Shown in pieces: positions 19,042 through 28,199 of a stretch of DNA of 56,382 bases. The position numbers and the translations under genes are program-made. Numbering within the stretch: position 1 is the stretch's first letter; every line of letters begins with the position of its first letter. Below the pieces are notes generated by a model that saw only the letters and a program-made list of their open reading frames with translations, had not been told where the DNA came from and searched no databases. The DNA comes from Bacteroidetes bacterium HGW-Bacteroidetes-7 (GTDB taxonomy: Bacteria > Bacteroidota > Bacteroidia > Bacteroidales > UBA932): the NCBI GenBank assembly GCA_002842465.1, contig PHDA01000018.1, positions 1 to 56,382 on the forward strand, given 5' to 3'.

Positions 19042-20988
19042 ATGTCAAAAAAATATTTTCCACTTGTTTCTGCAACTGTTTTAACACTCCTTTTAACAGT
19101 CTCTTCTGGGTTTTCAGCCACTGTTAGAATGTTGGATAAAGAGGTAACCAAGCCAAAGTCAGAAAATGAAAAGGACACACTCAAGCCGGTTAATCTCAAT
19201 ACCGCGGTTGTAACTGCAAATAAAACCAGAGTCAACAGAAGTAATGTGCCACTCACAGTCTCTGTAATTGAGAGACAAGAGATTGAAGCATCGGGACACA
19301 GCTCAATATTGCCTATTCTTTCAATGAACATTCCCGGATTATTTGTAACTCAAAGAGGAGTTACAGGTTTTGGAGTTTCAGAAGGGGCTGCAGGTGCCAT
19401 AAATATCAGAGGTGTAGGGCAAGGTAATAAGGTTCTGATGCTACTTGACGGACAACCTCAGTGGGCAGGTGTTTTCGGTCATTCACTTCCGGATCTTTAT
19501 CTCTCCTCCGACGCAGAGAGGGTGGAGGTTATCAGGGGACCCGGTTCGCTGTTATATGGTTCAAACGCAATGGGGGGAGTTGTAAACATTATCACCAGAA
19601 ACCACGATAAAGATGGGAGAATCACAAAAGCCGGAGTGTCATACGGATCGTATAATACTCAAAAATACTCTGTTAATAACGGATACAGCAAAAAGGGATT
19701 CTCATCATTTGTTTCATTCAACAGGGAGTCAACCGATGGTCACAGAATAAGATCGGGATTCGAAATAACAAATGGATTTATAAAAGCAGGTTATGACCTT
19801 GGAAAAAGCTTTACAGTTAGTGCTGATGTTGCTCTTACAAAAATAAACAATCAGAATCCCGGCCGTGCTGATGATCCGATGATTGATAATATAATGGATA
19901 TTTTAAGAGGGTCTGCATCTCTTATTGTTGAAAACCGCCACAGATATGGCTCCGGAGCACTGCATCTCTTCACCAATAAGGGGGAACACACTATTAATGA
20001 TGGTTATAAAATAGGAGGGAGCCCAAGAAACTACCTGTTCAATTCAAAAGATTTTAACACCGGTGTGATGGTGTACGAAAATATCAGGCTTTTCAAAGGA
20101 AACTCCTTTACGGTTGGATTTGATTATAAAAAGTGGGGAGGAAACGCGTGGAACTCTCCAATAAATGAATCTTCATCATATAATCAAACAACCCTGGTGG
20201 ACAAAGAGGTTAACGAAACAGCCGGTTACATTGTTCTTCAACAGGACTTCTTTTCAAATCTGACTCTTAATGGAGGTCTTAGAGTAGAATATAATTCAGT
20301 GTTTGATGTTGCCTTTATACCTCAGATAGGAGTCACTCTTAAGGCATCACCGGTTAATGTAATAAAAGCCTCAATATCAAAGGGGTACAGAAGCCCAAAT
20401 ATCAGAGAGTTGTATATGTTTCTACCTAGAAATCCTGATTTGTTACCAGAAAACATGATCAATTTTGAATTATCTGCCGGCCATACAATGTTAAATTCTA
20501 ATCTGTCAGCAGAGCTTTCACTGTTTTATATTGATGGTTGGAACATGATTCAAACTGTGGTTATTAATGGAGTACCGAAAAATCTCAACACCGGTCTTTT
20601 TGAAAATAAAGGAATTGAATTTCAGGCAAGTTACAGGATCAGGCCTGATCTTCGTACAGATTTTAATTACAGTTATTTAAAAACATCAAAACCTATTGTT
20701 GCAGCGCCTAAACATAAAATTTTTGCATCGGTAGGTTACACTCCGGGTGATTTTGCTTTTAATTTTAGTGTTCAGCACATTGGAGGGCTCTATTTAAACA
20801 CAGCAACCAGAGCTCAGGAAAGTTACACAATATTCAATGCAAGAGCATCTTACAGATTGGATTTAAAATTTGTTAATACGAGGTTTTTCATCTCAGGTGA
20901 CAATATTACAGATACCTCATATTCTATAAATGAGGGCTTCCCGATGCCTGGAATTACAATTTTAAGCGGGTTTGATATAATTTTTTAG
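19042..20988 (+). CDS. TonB-dependent outer-membrane receptor
   Basis: Active uptake of a scarce nutrient across the outer membrane. The 648 residues start with a signal peptide ('LVSATVLTLLLTVSSGFSA'), then a TonB-box-like 'NTAVVTANKTR', a plug domain with 'NIRGVGQGNKVLMLLDGQP' and 'ERVEVIRGPGSLLYGSNAMGGVVNIITR', and a barrel ending in 'GFDIIF'. The size and plug are of the BtuB/siderophore class rather than the SusC class: no carboxypeptidase-like N-terminal domain and no SusD partner. Ligand unknown; iron chelate or corrinoid are typical. Nothing adjacent gives the substrate. Confidence 0.92.
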   Translation: MSKKYFPLVSATVLTLLLTVSSGFSATVRMLDKEVTKPKSENEKDTLKPVNLNTAVVTANKTRVNRSNVPLTVSVIERQEIEASGHSSILPILSMNIPGLFVTQRGVTGFGVSEGAAGAINIRGVGQGNKVLMLLDGQPQWAGVFGHSLPDLYLSSDAERVEVIRGPGSLLYGSNAMGGVVNIITRNHDKDGRITKAGVSYGSYNTQKYSVNNGYSKKGFSSFVSFNRESTDGHRIRSGFEITNGFIKAGYDLGKSFTVSADVALTKINNQNPGRADDPMIDNIMDILRGSASLIVENRHRYGSGALHLFTNKGEHTINDGYKIGGSPRNYLFNSKDFNTGVMVYENIRLFKGNSFTVGFDYKKWGGNAWNSPINESSSYNQTTLVDKEVNETAGYIVLQQDFFSNLTLNGGLRVEYNSVFDVAFIPQIGVTLKASPVNVIKASISKGYRSPNIRELYMFLPRNPDLLPENMINFELSAGHTMLNSNLSAELSLFYIDGWNMIQTVVINGVPKNLNTGLFENKGIEFQASYRIRPDLRTDFNYSYLKTSKPIVAAPKHKIFASVGYTPGDFAFNFSVQHIGGLYLNTATRAQESYTIFNARASYRLDLKFVNTRFFISGDNITDTSYSINEGFPMPGITILSGFDIIF

Positions 20989-21052
20989 TAACTTATTATT
21001 AAAATACCTATATTCGCGGCTGAAATCATTTAACCCAAAACACACATTTAAG

Positions 21053-21232
21053 ATGAAAAAACTTTTCGTATTGTTCGTTGTGGCCGGACTGGCTCTAACT
21101 TCGTGCGGCAGTAATGCACAACAAGAAGAAGTAACTGAAGTTCAAACTGATACCACAGCTGTTCAAGCTGCTGACAGCACTGCTTGCTGCCCAGACAGCA
21201 CTAAAACAACTGTAGAGACTGTTGTTGAATAA
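21053..21232 (+). CDS. Small lipoprotein with acidic tail and CC motif
   Basis: A 59-residue frame from ATG at 21053. The signal peptide ends in a lipobox 'ALTSCGS' (Cys 18). The mature part is short, rich in E, T, V and A, and carries 'TACCPDST', a vicinal Cys pair that could bind metal or form a disulfide. It is followed by a strong terminator at 21259-21292, which supports it as a real transcribed gene. It sits 64 bases after the receptor gene and may be in the same transcript. I do not recognise the family with confidence. Confidence 0.75.
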   Translation: MKKLFVLFVVAGLALTSCGSNAQQEEVTEVQTDTTAVQAADSTACCPDSTKTTVETVVE

Positions 21233-21258
21233 GGTTACAATTTAAATCAGACAAAAAA

Positions 21259-21292
21259 GACGAGCATCTGTTGATGCTCGTCCTTTTTTTTT
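21259..21292 (+). terminator. Bidirectional terminator
   Basis: Perfect 10-base stem GACGAGCATC/GATGCTCGTC with loop TGTT, flanked by A6 upstream and T9 downstream. It can therefore stop both the lipoprotein transcript (plus) and guaA (minus). Confidence 0.92.
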
Positions 21293-21315
21293 ATCCCCAT
21301 ATCTCTCTCCTCAAA

Positions 21316-22845
21316 TTATTCCCATTCTATTGTTGCAGGAGGTTTTGACGAAATGTCATAAACAACCCTGTTTACTCCCTTAACCTTGTTTATAATATCA
21401 TTGGATACCTTAGCCAGGAATTCATACGGAAGATGAACCCAATCAGCGGTCATTCCGTCTGTAGAGGTAACCGCCCTTAAGACAACAGTAAACTCGTATG
21501 TTCTCTCATCACCCATTACTCCGACACTCTTTATTGGCAATAAAATAGTAGCTGCTTGCCATACCTGATCATATAAATTGCTCTCTCTGAGCGAGTTTAT
21601 AAAAATACTGTCGGCCTCTTGCAATATTGCAAGTTTGTCAGAAGTTACTTCGCCGAGTACCCTTATTCCCAACCCCGGGCCGGGAAACGGATGGCGAGAT
21701 ATCAATTCGTTCTTAATCCCAAGTGCCCTTCCAACTCTTCTTACTTCGTCCTTAAAAAGTGATCTCAGAGGTTCAACTACCTTCAGTTTCATATAATCAG
21801 GCAGTCCTCCCACATTGTGGTGAGATTTAATGGTTGCCGAAGGGCCATTAACTGAAACGGATTCAATCACATCAGGATAAATAGTTCCTTGAGCTAGCCA
21901 TTTTGCGTTATCAACTTTATGTGCCTCTTTATCAAATGTCTCTATAAAAACTCTTCCGATTGCCTTCCTTTTATCTTCAGGATCTGATATGCCGGTTAAT
22001 GCTATGAGGAATTCTTCAGATGCGTCAACTCCTATTACGTTTAGACCCATGTTTTGATAAGAGTGAAGAACGGTCTCAAATTCATCTTTTCTCAAAAGGC
22101 CGTTGTCTACAAAAATGCAATGGAGGTTAGACCCAATTGCCCGGTGAAGTAGCACAGCTGCAACAGTTGAATCAACTCCGCCTGATAGACCCAGAATTAC
22201 GCTCTCACTTCCAATTTTATCCTTTAGCTCTTTGACTGCAGTCTCAATAAATGAATCAGGTGTCCAATCCCCCTTACAACCACAAATACCCTTTACGAAA
22301 TTTTCAAGAATTGCGGAGCCCTGTTCTGTATGATATACTTCCGGGTGAAACTGAAGTGCAAAGGTATTTTCTCCTTCAATACGATAGGCTGCGTTAGTTA
22401 TGTCTCCGGTTGAAGCAACAGGTACTGCTCCTGTTGGCAATTTTGCGATTGTGTCGCCGTGTGACATCCATACTTGTGAGCTGTCGCTGATATTTTTAAA
22501 TAGAGGGCAACTTTTATCGTTAATTTTTAAAATTGCTCTTCCGTATTCTCTGGCAAGAGATGGATTAACCTCCCCACCATATTTTTGTGCCAGATATTGG
22601 GCACCATAACATATGGCTAAAAGTGGAATTGTACCTTTAATTCCGGTGAGATCTGCCACTGGTGACTGAGGATCTCTTACCGAAAATGGGCTTCCCGAAA
22701 GAATTACCCCCTTAACATCATCTCTCGCTTCAGGAATTTTATTGAATGGCACAATTTCACAATAAACATTTAATTCTCTTAATCTTCTGCCAATCAGTTG
22801 TGTAAACTGTGAACCAAAATCAAGTATGAGGATTTTTTCGGTCAT
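21316..22845 (-). CDS. guaA: GMP synthase (glutamine-hydrolysing)
   Basis: Amidates XMP to GMP. The 509 residues have a class I glutaminase domain with nucleophile in '[10 protein letters not shown]' and '[11 protein letters not shown]', an ATP-pyrophosphatase P-loop '[15 protein letters not shown]', and a C-terminal dimerisation domain ending 'PPATIEWE' as in all GuaA. Length normal. Transcribed divergently from typA across 66 bases that contain a perfect dyad. Confidence 0.98.
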   Translation of the reverse strand: MTEKILILDFGSQFTQLIGRRLRELNVYCEIVPFNKIPEARDDVKGVILSGSPFSVRDPQSPVADLTGIKGTIPLLAICYGAQYLAQKYGGEVNPSLAREYGRAILKINDKSCPLFKNISDSSQVWMSHGDTIAKLPTGAVPVASTGDITNAAYRIEGENTFALQFHPEVYHTEQGSAILENFVKGICGCKGDWTPDSFIETAVKELKDKIGSESVILGLSGGVDSTVAAVLLHRAIGSNLHCIFVDNGLLRKDEFETVLHSYQNMGLNVIGVDASEEFLIALTGISDPEDKRKAIGRVFIETFDKEAHKVDNAKWLAQGTIYPDVIESVSVNGPSATIKSHHNVGGLPDYMKLKVVEPLRSLFKDEVRRVGRALGIKNELISRHPFPGPGLGIRVLGEVTSDKLAILQEADSIFINSLRESNLYDQVWQAATILLPIKSVGVMGDERTYEFTVVLRAVTSTDGMTADWVHLPYEFLAKVSNDIINKVKGVNRVVYDISSKPPATIEWE

Positions 22846-22871
22846 CGGGATTTTTATTTCGTAAATTTAAA

Positions 22872-22903
22872 CCGCAAAAGTAGAAAAAATATTACTTTTG
22901 CGG
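22872..22903. promoter_or_regulatory. Divergent guaA/typA promoters within one perfect dyad
   Basis: CCGCAAAAGTA (22872-22882) and TACTTTTGCGG (22893-22903) form an 11-base perfect inverted repeat with a 10-base spacer. Each arm contains a TACTTTTG -7 box, one pointing to guaA and one to typA. The predicted typA leader is only about 5 bases. Confidence 0.65.
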
Positions 22904-22911
22904 CCTTGATT

Positions 22912-24708
22912 ATGCAAAAAATACGAAACATTGCCATTATCGCTCACGTTGACCATGGCAAAACCACACTAGTGGACAGAATGATCCTCCAGGCAAAATT
23001 ATTCAGAGATGCCGGAAAGATGGGGGACTTAATAATGGACAGTAACGATCTTGAAAGGGAGAGAGGAATAACAATCCTTGCCAAGAATATGTCTGTACCT
23101 TATAAAGATTATAAAATTAACATCATAGACACTCCGGGACACGCCGATTTTGGCGGTGAAGTGGAGAGGGTTCTGAATATGGCCGATGGTGTGCTTCTTC
23201 TGGTAGATGCCTTTGAGGGGACTATGCCACAGACTAGATTTGTACTTCAGAAGGCTATCGGAATGGGTAAAAAGCCTATTGTTGTAATAAACAAAGTAGA
23301 TAAACCAAATTGTCGTCCTGATGAAGTAAACGAACAGGTATTTGACCTCATGTTTTCTCTTGATGCTACCGAAGATCAGCTGGATTTCAAAACAGTTTAT
23401 GGTAGTGCAAAAAACGGATGGATGTCTCTTGATTGGAAAAATCCGGGCACTGATATTACTCCTTTACTGGATACAATTCTGGAGGTAATTCCTGCTCCTG
23501 AGTACAAAGAGGGTACAATTCAGATGCTAATTTCGTCACTTGAATACTCTCCGTATGTAGGGAGGATTGCTGTGGGCAGGGTAAACAGGGGAACTCTTAA
23601 ACCCGGAATGCCGGTTACTTTGTGCAAGCGCGACGGAACCTTTGAGAAGAGCAAAATAAAAGAGTTAATGGTCTTTCAGGGACTTGAAAAGATCAAAGCA
23701 GACGAGGTGAAATGCGGAGACCTTTGTGCTGTTGTGGGGGTAGAGGGTTTTGAAATCGGCGACACCATTGCAGATATTGAAAATCCTGAGGCGTTGCCAA
23801 CAATTGATATTGATGAGCCAACAATGAGTATGCTCTTTACAATTAATGACTCACCATTTTTCGGAAGAGAAGGAAAGCTTGTTACATCGAGACATCTAAG
23901 AGAGAGGCTTGAGAAAGAGTTGGAGAAAAATCTTGCGATGAAGCTTAAAAATGGTGTAACTGCTGATTCATTTATTGTTTTCGGCAGGGGCGTGCTTCAC
24001 CTTTCAGTCTTGATTGAAACTATGCGTCGTGAAGGCTTTGAACTCCAGGTTGGACAACCAAAAGTGCTGGACAAAAATCTAAATGGAATTAGATGCGAGC
24101 CTGTTGAGCATTTGACAATTGATCTTCCCGAAGAGATGGTAGGACGTGCCATTGAAATGGTTACAAGACGTAAAGGAACTCTTCTTCATATGGAAACGCG
24201 CGGTGAGAGAACACACCTCGATTTTGATATTCCATCAAGAGGGCTTATCGGGCTTAGGAGCAATTTGTTAACCGCTACTCAGGGAGAAGCTGTTGTTGCT
24301 CACAGATTTAAGGCTTACGAACCATTTAAGGGTGAGATAGAGAAGAGAAACAACGGATCGTTGATTTCAATAGATACGGGTATTGCAATTGCTTATTCGA
24401 TGGATAAACTAAAGGACAGAGGTCGCTTTTTTATACATCCAGGAGATGAAATTTACGCCGGACAGGTTGTTGGTGAGAACTCAAGAGGCGATGATCTTGG
24501 AATAAACCTTTGTAAGACCAAGAAGCTTACAAATGTAAGAGCCTCTGGTACCGATGATAAAGCGATGCTTGCACCTCCAATTAACTTTTCACTGGAAGAG
24601 GCACTTGAATTCATTCAGGAGGACGAATTTGTAGAGCTAACTCCTAAATCTATTCGTTTAAGGAAGATATATCTTGACGAGAACGAGCGTAAAAGAAGAA
24701 AGGGTTAA
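22912..24708 (+). CDS. typA: Translational GTPase TypA/BipA
   Basis: Ribosome-binding GTPase linked to 50S assembly and stress adaptation. 598 residues from ATG 22912; a TTG two codons earlier would place the start on the predicted transcript start. G-domain motifs are 'AHVDHGKTT', '[15 protein letters not shown]' and '[13 protein letters not shown]'. The elongation-factor domains and the TypA-specific C-terminal region ('[19 protein letters not shown]', '[14 protein letters not shown]') follow. Length matches the family. Confidence 0.97.
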   Translation: MQKIRNIAIIAHVDHGKTTLVDRMILQAKLFRDAGKMGDLIMDSNDLERERGITILAKNMSVPYKDYKINIIDTPGHADFGGEVERVLNMADGVLLLVDAFEGTMPQTRFVLQKAIGMGKKPIVVINKVDKPNCRPDEVNEQVFDLMFSLDATEDQLDFKTVYGSAKNGWMSLDWKNPGTDITPLLDTILEVIPAPEYKEGTIQMLISSLEYSPYVGRIAVGRVNRGTLKPGMPVTLCKRDGTFEKSKIKELMVFQGLEKIKADEVKCGDLCAVVGVEGFEIGDTIADIENPEALPTIDIDEPTMSMLFTINDSPFFGREGKLVTSRHLRERLEKELEKNLAMKLKNGVTADSFIVFGRGVLHLSVLIETMRREGFELQVGQPKVLDKNLNGIRCEPVEHLTIDLPEEMVGRAIEMVTRRKGTLLHMETRGERTHLDFDIPSRGLIGLRSNLLTATQGEAVVAHRFKAYEPFKGEIEKRNNGSLISIDTGIAIAYSMDKLKDRGRFFIHPGDEIYAGQVVGENSRGDDLGINLCKTKKLTNVRASGTDDKAMLAPPINFSLEEALEFIQEDEFVELTPKSIRLRKIYLDENERKRRKG

Positions 24709-24735
24709 TGAGGTTGTTATTTTAAAAAAATAGAT

Positions 24736-24743
24736 TAACTTTG
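24736..24743 (+). promoter_or_regulatory. -7 box of yceD-rpmF-fabH
   Basis: TAACTTTG (TAnnTTTG) 16 bases before the ATG at 24760. Confidence 0.6.
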
Positions 24744-24759
24744 CGGGCTCATTTCCTTT

Positions 24760-25281
24760 ATGAATAAAGTAAGTAACAGAGAGTATATAATACCCATTAG
24801 TGGTATGTCGGTCGGGAAGCATTTTGTTGACTTTTCAATCGATAATGAATTCTTTGAAGAATATGATAATTCACAGATTCTTGGAGCTTTACTCAGGGTG
24901 AAACTTGAGCTTGATAAAAGTTCGACGCTTATTGAAATAAAAGGGGATATTGGTGGTTCGGTAACTGTAGAGTGTGACAGGTGTCTTGAGTTGATGGAAT
25001 TGAAATTGCAGACTGAGGTTAAATTACTTGTTAAGTTTGTCAAAACTCAGGATGAGGAGGATAATGACGAAGTGATGACGCTGGAACCATCAGAGAGTGA
25101 ACTTGATCTAAGCCAGTTTTTGTATGATTATATCTGCCTTGCTCTTCCAATTCAGAGAGCACATCCACAGGGAGAGTGTGATCCGGAAATGATCAAAAAG
25201 CTAAGTGCTCTTAATAAAAAAGCATTAGACGGAGATGACTCAAAATCTCCTTTTGATAAATTAAAAGATTTAATGAATTAA
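24760..25281 (+). CDS. YceD/DUF177 family protein, probable 23S rRNA accumulation factor
   Basis: A 173-residue protein with the DUF177 signature 'VTVECDRCLELMELKL' and an acidic middle. Members are almost always encoded directly before rpmF, as here (19 bases). YceD in E. coli and plants is needed for normal 23S rRNA levels, so a role in large-subunit biogenesis is likely. A second conserved Cys in 'GECDPEMIKKL' completes the potential metal site. Assignment rests on motif and synteny. Confidence 0.88.
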   Translation: MNKVSNREYIIPISGMSVGKHFVDFSIDNEFFEEYDNSQILGALLRVKLELDKSSTLIEIKGDIGGSVTVECDRCLELMELKLQTEVKLLVKFVKTQDEEDNDEVMTLEPSESELDLSQFLYDYICLALPIQRAHPQGECDPEMIKKLSALNKKALDGDDSKSPFDKLKDLMN

Positions 25282-25300
25282 TATTGTAAACATTATAACG

Positions 25301-25483
25301 ATGGCACATCCAAAACACAAAATTTCCAAGACCCGCAGAAACAAACGCAGAACTCACTACAAGGCAGAGGTTCCAACTCTTGGCAGTTGCTCAAACTGCA
25401 GCGCAGCAGTATTATACCACAGAGTTTGCCCTGAATGCGGATATTACAGAGGAAGGCTTATTATTGAAAAAGCTAACGCATAA
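25301..25483 (+). CDS. rpmF: Ribosomal protein L32 (zinc-ribbon form)
   Basis: A 60-residue protein beginning 'AHPKHKISKTRRNKRRTHYK', the standard L32 N-terminus, with CxxC pairs in 'CSNCSAAVLYHRVCPECGYY' forming the zinc ribbon. Part of the yceD-rpmF-fabH cluster that links ribosome and fatty-acid genes in many bacteria. Confidence 0.98.
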   Translation: MAHPKHKISKTRRNKRRTHYKAEVPTLGSCSNCSAAVLYHRVCPECGYYRGRLIIEKANA

Positions 25484-25492
25484 TTTTTCCTC

Positions 25493-25537
25493 GGAGGTTA
25501 TTTCGGACTCATTACAGACAAAGTTTAAATTACCTCC
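25493..25537 (+). other. Inverted repeat in the rpmF-fabH gap
   Basis: GGAGGTTATTT (25493-25503) and AAATTACCTCC (25527-25537) pair with one mismatch across 23 bases. No T-run follows, so this is not a simple terminator. It may act as an RNA hairpin or protein site between rpmF and fabH. Confidence 0.4.
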
Positions 25538-25590
25538 TTACGGGAAAATTGTCAAAAATCAATTGTAGTATTAATTTGAAGACAATCCCA

Positions 25591-26595
25591 ATGAACGGTA
25601 AAAAAAGGGCTGTAATAACCGGAATTGAAGGTTATGTTCCGGATTTCATACTTGATAACGAAATGTTATCAAAAATGGTAGATACCACTGATGAGTGGAT
25701 CATGACCAGGATTGGGGTGAGAGAGAGAAGGATTTTAAAAGAGGACGGGCTTGGCACCTCCTACATGGGTGCTATAGCTGTTCAAAGGCTTCTTGAAAAG
25801 ACAGGAACTAAACCTGAGGAGGTAGATATGGTGCTTTGTGCCACAGTTACTCCCGATATGATGTTTCCGGCAACAGCAAACATAATTTGTGACAAGACAG
25901 GCATTATGAATGCATGGGGTTTTGACATAAATGCCGGTTGTTCGGGTTTTATCTTCTCATTTGAAACAGCTGCTTCGTTTATTGAAAGCGGCAGATCAAA
26001 GAAGATGATTCTTGTTACCGGTGAAAGGATGTCTGCAATAACTGACTATTCAGACAGAACCACATGCCCACTATTTGGCGATGCAGCCATTGCTATGCTT
26101 ATAGAGCCTACAGAGGACGAAGGTATGGGTCTGCTTGATTCAATCCTTCACGTTGACGGAGTAGGAAGACATTATCTTTTTCAGAAATCGGGAGGCTCAA
26201 TGTACCCATCTTCAGTTGAGACAGTGCAAAACAAAGAGCACTTTGTTTACCAAGATGGTCAAACAGTTTTCAAATATGCAGTAAGCCGTATGGCTGATGT
26301 CTCTGTTGAGCTTATGGAAAAACATGACATCAAGGCAGAAGATATTGCATACCTAATCCCTCACCAGGCCAATATGAGAATCATAGAGGCAACCGGTAAG
26401 AGGATGGGTCTTGAAAAAGAGAAGATTCTTATAAATATTGAGAGATTCGGTAATACCGCAGGAACCTCAATTCCTCTGGTAATGTGGGATTTCGAAAAGA
26501 AATTTAAAAAAGGAGATATTCTTATTTTCTCTGCATTCGGAGCCGGATTTACATGGGGTTCGATGTACTACAAATGGGCATACGATCCTAAATAG
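25591..26595 (+). CDS. fabH: 3-oxoacyl-ACP synthase III (KAS III)
   Basis: Starts fatty-acid synthesis by condensing acyl-CoA with malonyl-ACP. 334 residues from the ATG at 25591; a TTG at 25549 is open but lies in leader sequence. The catalytic triad is visible: Cys in 'INAGCSGFIF', His in 'YLIPHQANMRI', Asn in 'RFGNTAGTSIP'. The C-terminal 'SAFGAGFTWGSMYYKW' is canonical. With spt nearby, it fits branched/straight acyl-chain supply for lipids and sphingolipids, though no direct link is shown. Confidence 0.96.
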   Translation: MNGKKRAVITGIEGYVPDFILDNEMLSKMVDTTDEWIMTRIGVRERRILKEDGLGTSYMGAIAVQRLLEKTGTKPEEVDMVLCATVTPDMMFPATANIICDKTGIMNAWGFDINAGCSGFIFSFETAASFIESGRSKKMILVTGERMSAITDYSDRTTCPLFGDAAIAMLIEPTEDEGMGLLDSILHVDGVGRHYLFQKSGGSMYPSSVETVQNKEHFVYQDGQTVFKYAVSRMADVSVELMEKHDIKAEDIAYLIPHQANMRIIEATGKRMGLEKEKILINIERFGNTAGTSIPLVMWDFEKKFKKGDILIFSAFGAGFTWGSMYYKWAYDPK

Positions 26596-26603
26596 ATTGT
26601 GAT

Positions 26604-26675
26604 GGCCCTATAGTTCAAGGGATAGAACGGAAGTTTCCTAAACTTCAGATTCGCGTTCGAGTCGCGGTGGGGCTA
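26604..26675 (+). tRNA. tRNA-Arg (anticodon CCT)
   Basis: A 72-base cloverleaf: acceptor GGCCCTA with TGGGGCT (two G-U pairs), anticodon stem GAAGT/ACTTC enclosing loop TTCCTAA (anticodon CCT), T-loop GTTCGAGTC. The 3' CCA is not encoded. It starts 8 bases after the fabH stop with no promoter between, so it is probably processed from the fabH transcript. Confidence 0.92.
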
Positions 26676-26678
26676 CAA

Positions 26679-26704
26679 AGGCCGGCAGAGATGCCGGTCT
26701 TTTA
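26679..26704 (+). terminator. Terminator after tRNA-Arg
   Basis: Stem CCGGCA/TGCCGG with a GAGA tetraloop, followed by TCTTTTA. A short A-run upstream could let it also serve the convergent beta-propeller gene. Confidence 0.8.
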
Positions 26705-26706
26705 AT

Positions 26707-27975
26707 TTATTTTAGCTTAGCCAATGCCACCACAGGATTGTCTGATTCCTTTAGAGTATCAACAATTTTCTTTATTTCAGGAGATACTTGGTTGTTTGCC
26801 ACATAATCTATAAGCTCATCGGGATAAAATAAATTAACGGCAAAATTATCTTCCGACATATACTGTGGTATAAACGGTAGTCCATTGAGAATATCGTCCT
26901 TGAATCCGGGTGTGCCTTTAATTGGATGATTGAGCAATGTAAAGTCCCCACTTTTCTTATTATACAATCCAAACGCGTCACTCCTTTCCCGCATTCTTCC
27001 AATGTTTAAAATGTTCTTGCCAATAAATGGCTCGTGCGCATAATCTCTCAAAATGAAATTCATCAGAAGGAAATTTTCGGTTTCTACATAAAAATGATCC
27101 GAGATATTTATAAATTCTCCTGTTGTTGATGTTATGTTACTAAGTACAACTTTTTCATTCATATACTTTCCGTAATCAAGTGCATACACAGGTTCCACCC
27201 CATTCTCTTTGTTGTACGTATAGATGGTATCTGCCAACAATGTAAATATTCTTGGTGAGTTTTTGAATGAATGTAAAAAGGAATGGATCTTAATACCAGA
27301 CATATAAATCCTTCTATTTCCGATTATTATCGTATTATCTCCTTCTGTTTTATATTTTTTTTCTACTACTGGCGTGGGGATATATCCCTCAATTTTGGAA
27401 AGCGTATCGAATAAAAAACCAATATATTCTTTCCCCTCTTTTTCAATTTGAATAAATTGCGATATAAATAAATTGGAGCTTATTTTTATTGTTTTTGACA
27501 TCCTTGTTATTTCTGGAAATGTAAAATCCTTTAAAAACAAACCTTCTCTGGAATAGGTTCTAACAACACTGTAACCCCCTTTTTGAAATTTAGCTCTAAA
27601 ATTTCCTGATCCTGGTTCTATTTCGATCGAACTTGAGCTTGGATACTCTTCCGGACCTCCCCCACGTCTGTCAAAAGTAAAGAGATACTTACCTTCTTTG
27701 TCAAATACCTTAATGATTCTGGAGAAACGAACATATATCCTTTCATTTTCATAATATATAAATGGTAGAGGACCTATAAGAGAACTACTATCTGTCTCCA
27801 GTGGAATATAATTAATATCGGAAGCAATTTCAGAAAGATTTACAACTCTTCCTTTACCAACACTACTCCCTACATCAATTACACTGTAATTAGCATTGGA
27901 TGATCTCACATTTCTTTGTTTCTCGTTGCATGATAAAAGGATGACTGTAATAAAAAGTAAAAAAAGATACTTCAT
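26707..27975 (-). CDS. 6-bladed beta-propeller lipoprotein
   Basis: A 422-residue lipoprotein: signal peptide ending 'VILLSCNE' (lipidated Cys at about 16), then the Bacteroidota 6-bladed beta-propeller pattern ('SEIASDINYIPLETDSSSLIG', 'IKVFDKEGKYLFTFDRRGGGPEEYP'). Members of this group are common beside SusCD loci and secretion systems, but no function is established. It stands alone here, convergent to the fabH/tRNA-Arg unit, with AT-rich DNA upstream. No catalytic residue is recognisable. Confidence 0.82.
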   Translation of the reverse strand: MKYLFLLFITVILLSCNEKQRNVRSSNANYSVIDVGSSVGKGRVVNLSEIASDINYIPLETDSSSLIGPLPFIYYENERIYVRFSRIIKVFDKEGKYLFTFDRRGGGPEEYPSSSSIEIEPGSGNFRAKFQKGGYSVVRTYSREGLFLKDFTFPEITRMSKTIKISSNLFISQFIQIEKEGKEYIGFLFDTLSKIEGYIPTPVVEKKYKTEGDNTIIIGNRRIYMSGIKIHSFLHSFKNSPRIFTLLADTIYTYNKENGVEPVYALDYGKYMNEKVVLSNITSTTGEFINISDHFYVETENFLLMNFILRDYAHEPFIGKNILNIGRMRERSDAFGLYNKKSGDFTLLNHPIKGTPGFKDDILNGLPFIPQYMSEDNFAVNLFYPDELIDYVANNQVSPEIKKIVDTLKESDNPVVALAKLK

Positions 27976-28139
27976 AATTATTCAATTTTAAATTTTATAG
28001 AATATGGGAAAAAGGAGCATCAGGACTCTATGGAGCTAATATTGAGTAATAAAGATAATTAATAAATTATTTAATATAAAATAATTATGATACATCCATA
28101 ATTTAAGAGAAAAAGGGGATATATAATATTATATCAAAT

Positions 28140-28170
28140 ATTGTCAATCTCTTTTCATTGCATAACTTTG
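28140..28170 (+). promoter_or_regulatory. Promoter of the porin/flippase operon
   Basis: ATTG (28140-28143, close to TTTG), 19-base spacer, then TAACTTTG (28163-28170). Ideal Bacteroidota spacing; ATG follows at 28200. Confidence 0.65.
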
Positions 28171-28199
28171 ACAAATCAATTAACTGGATACTAAGACGA

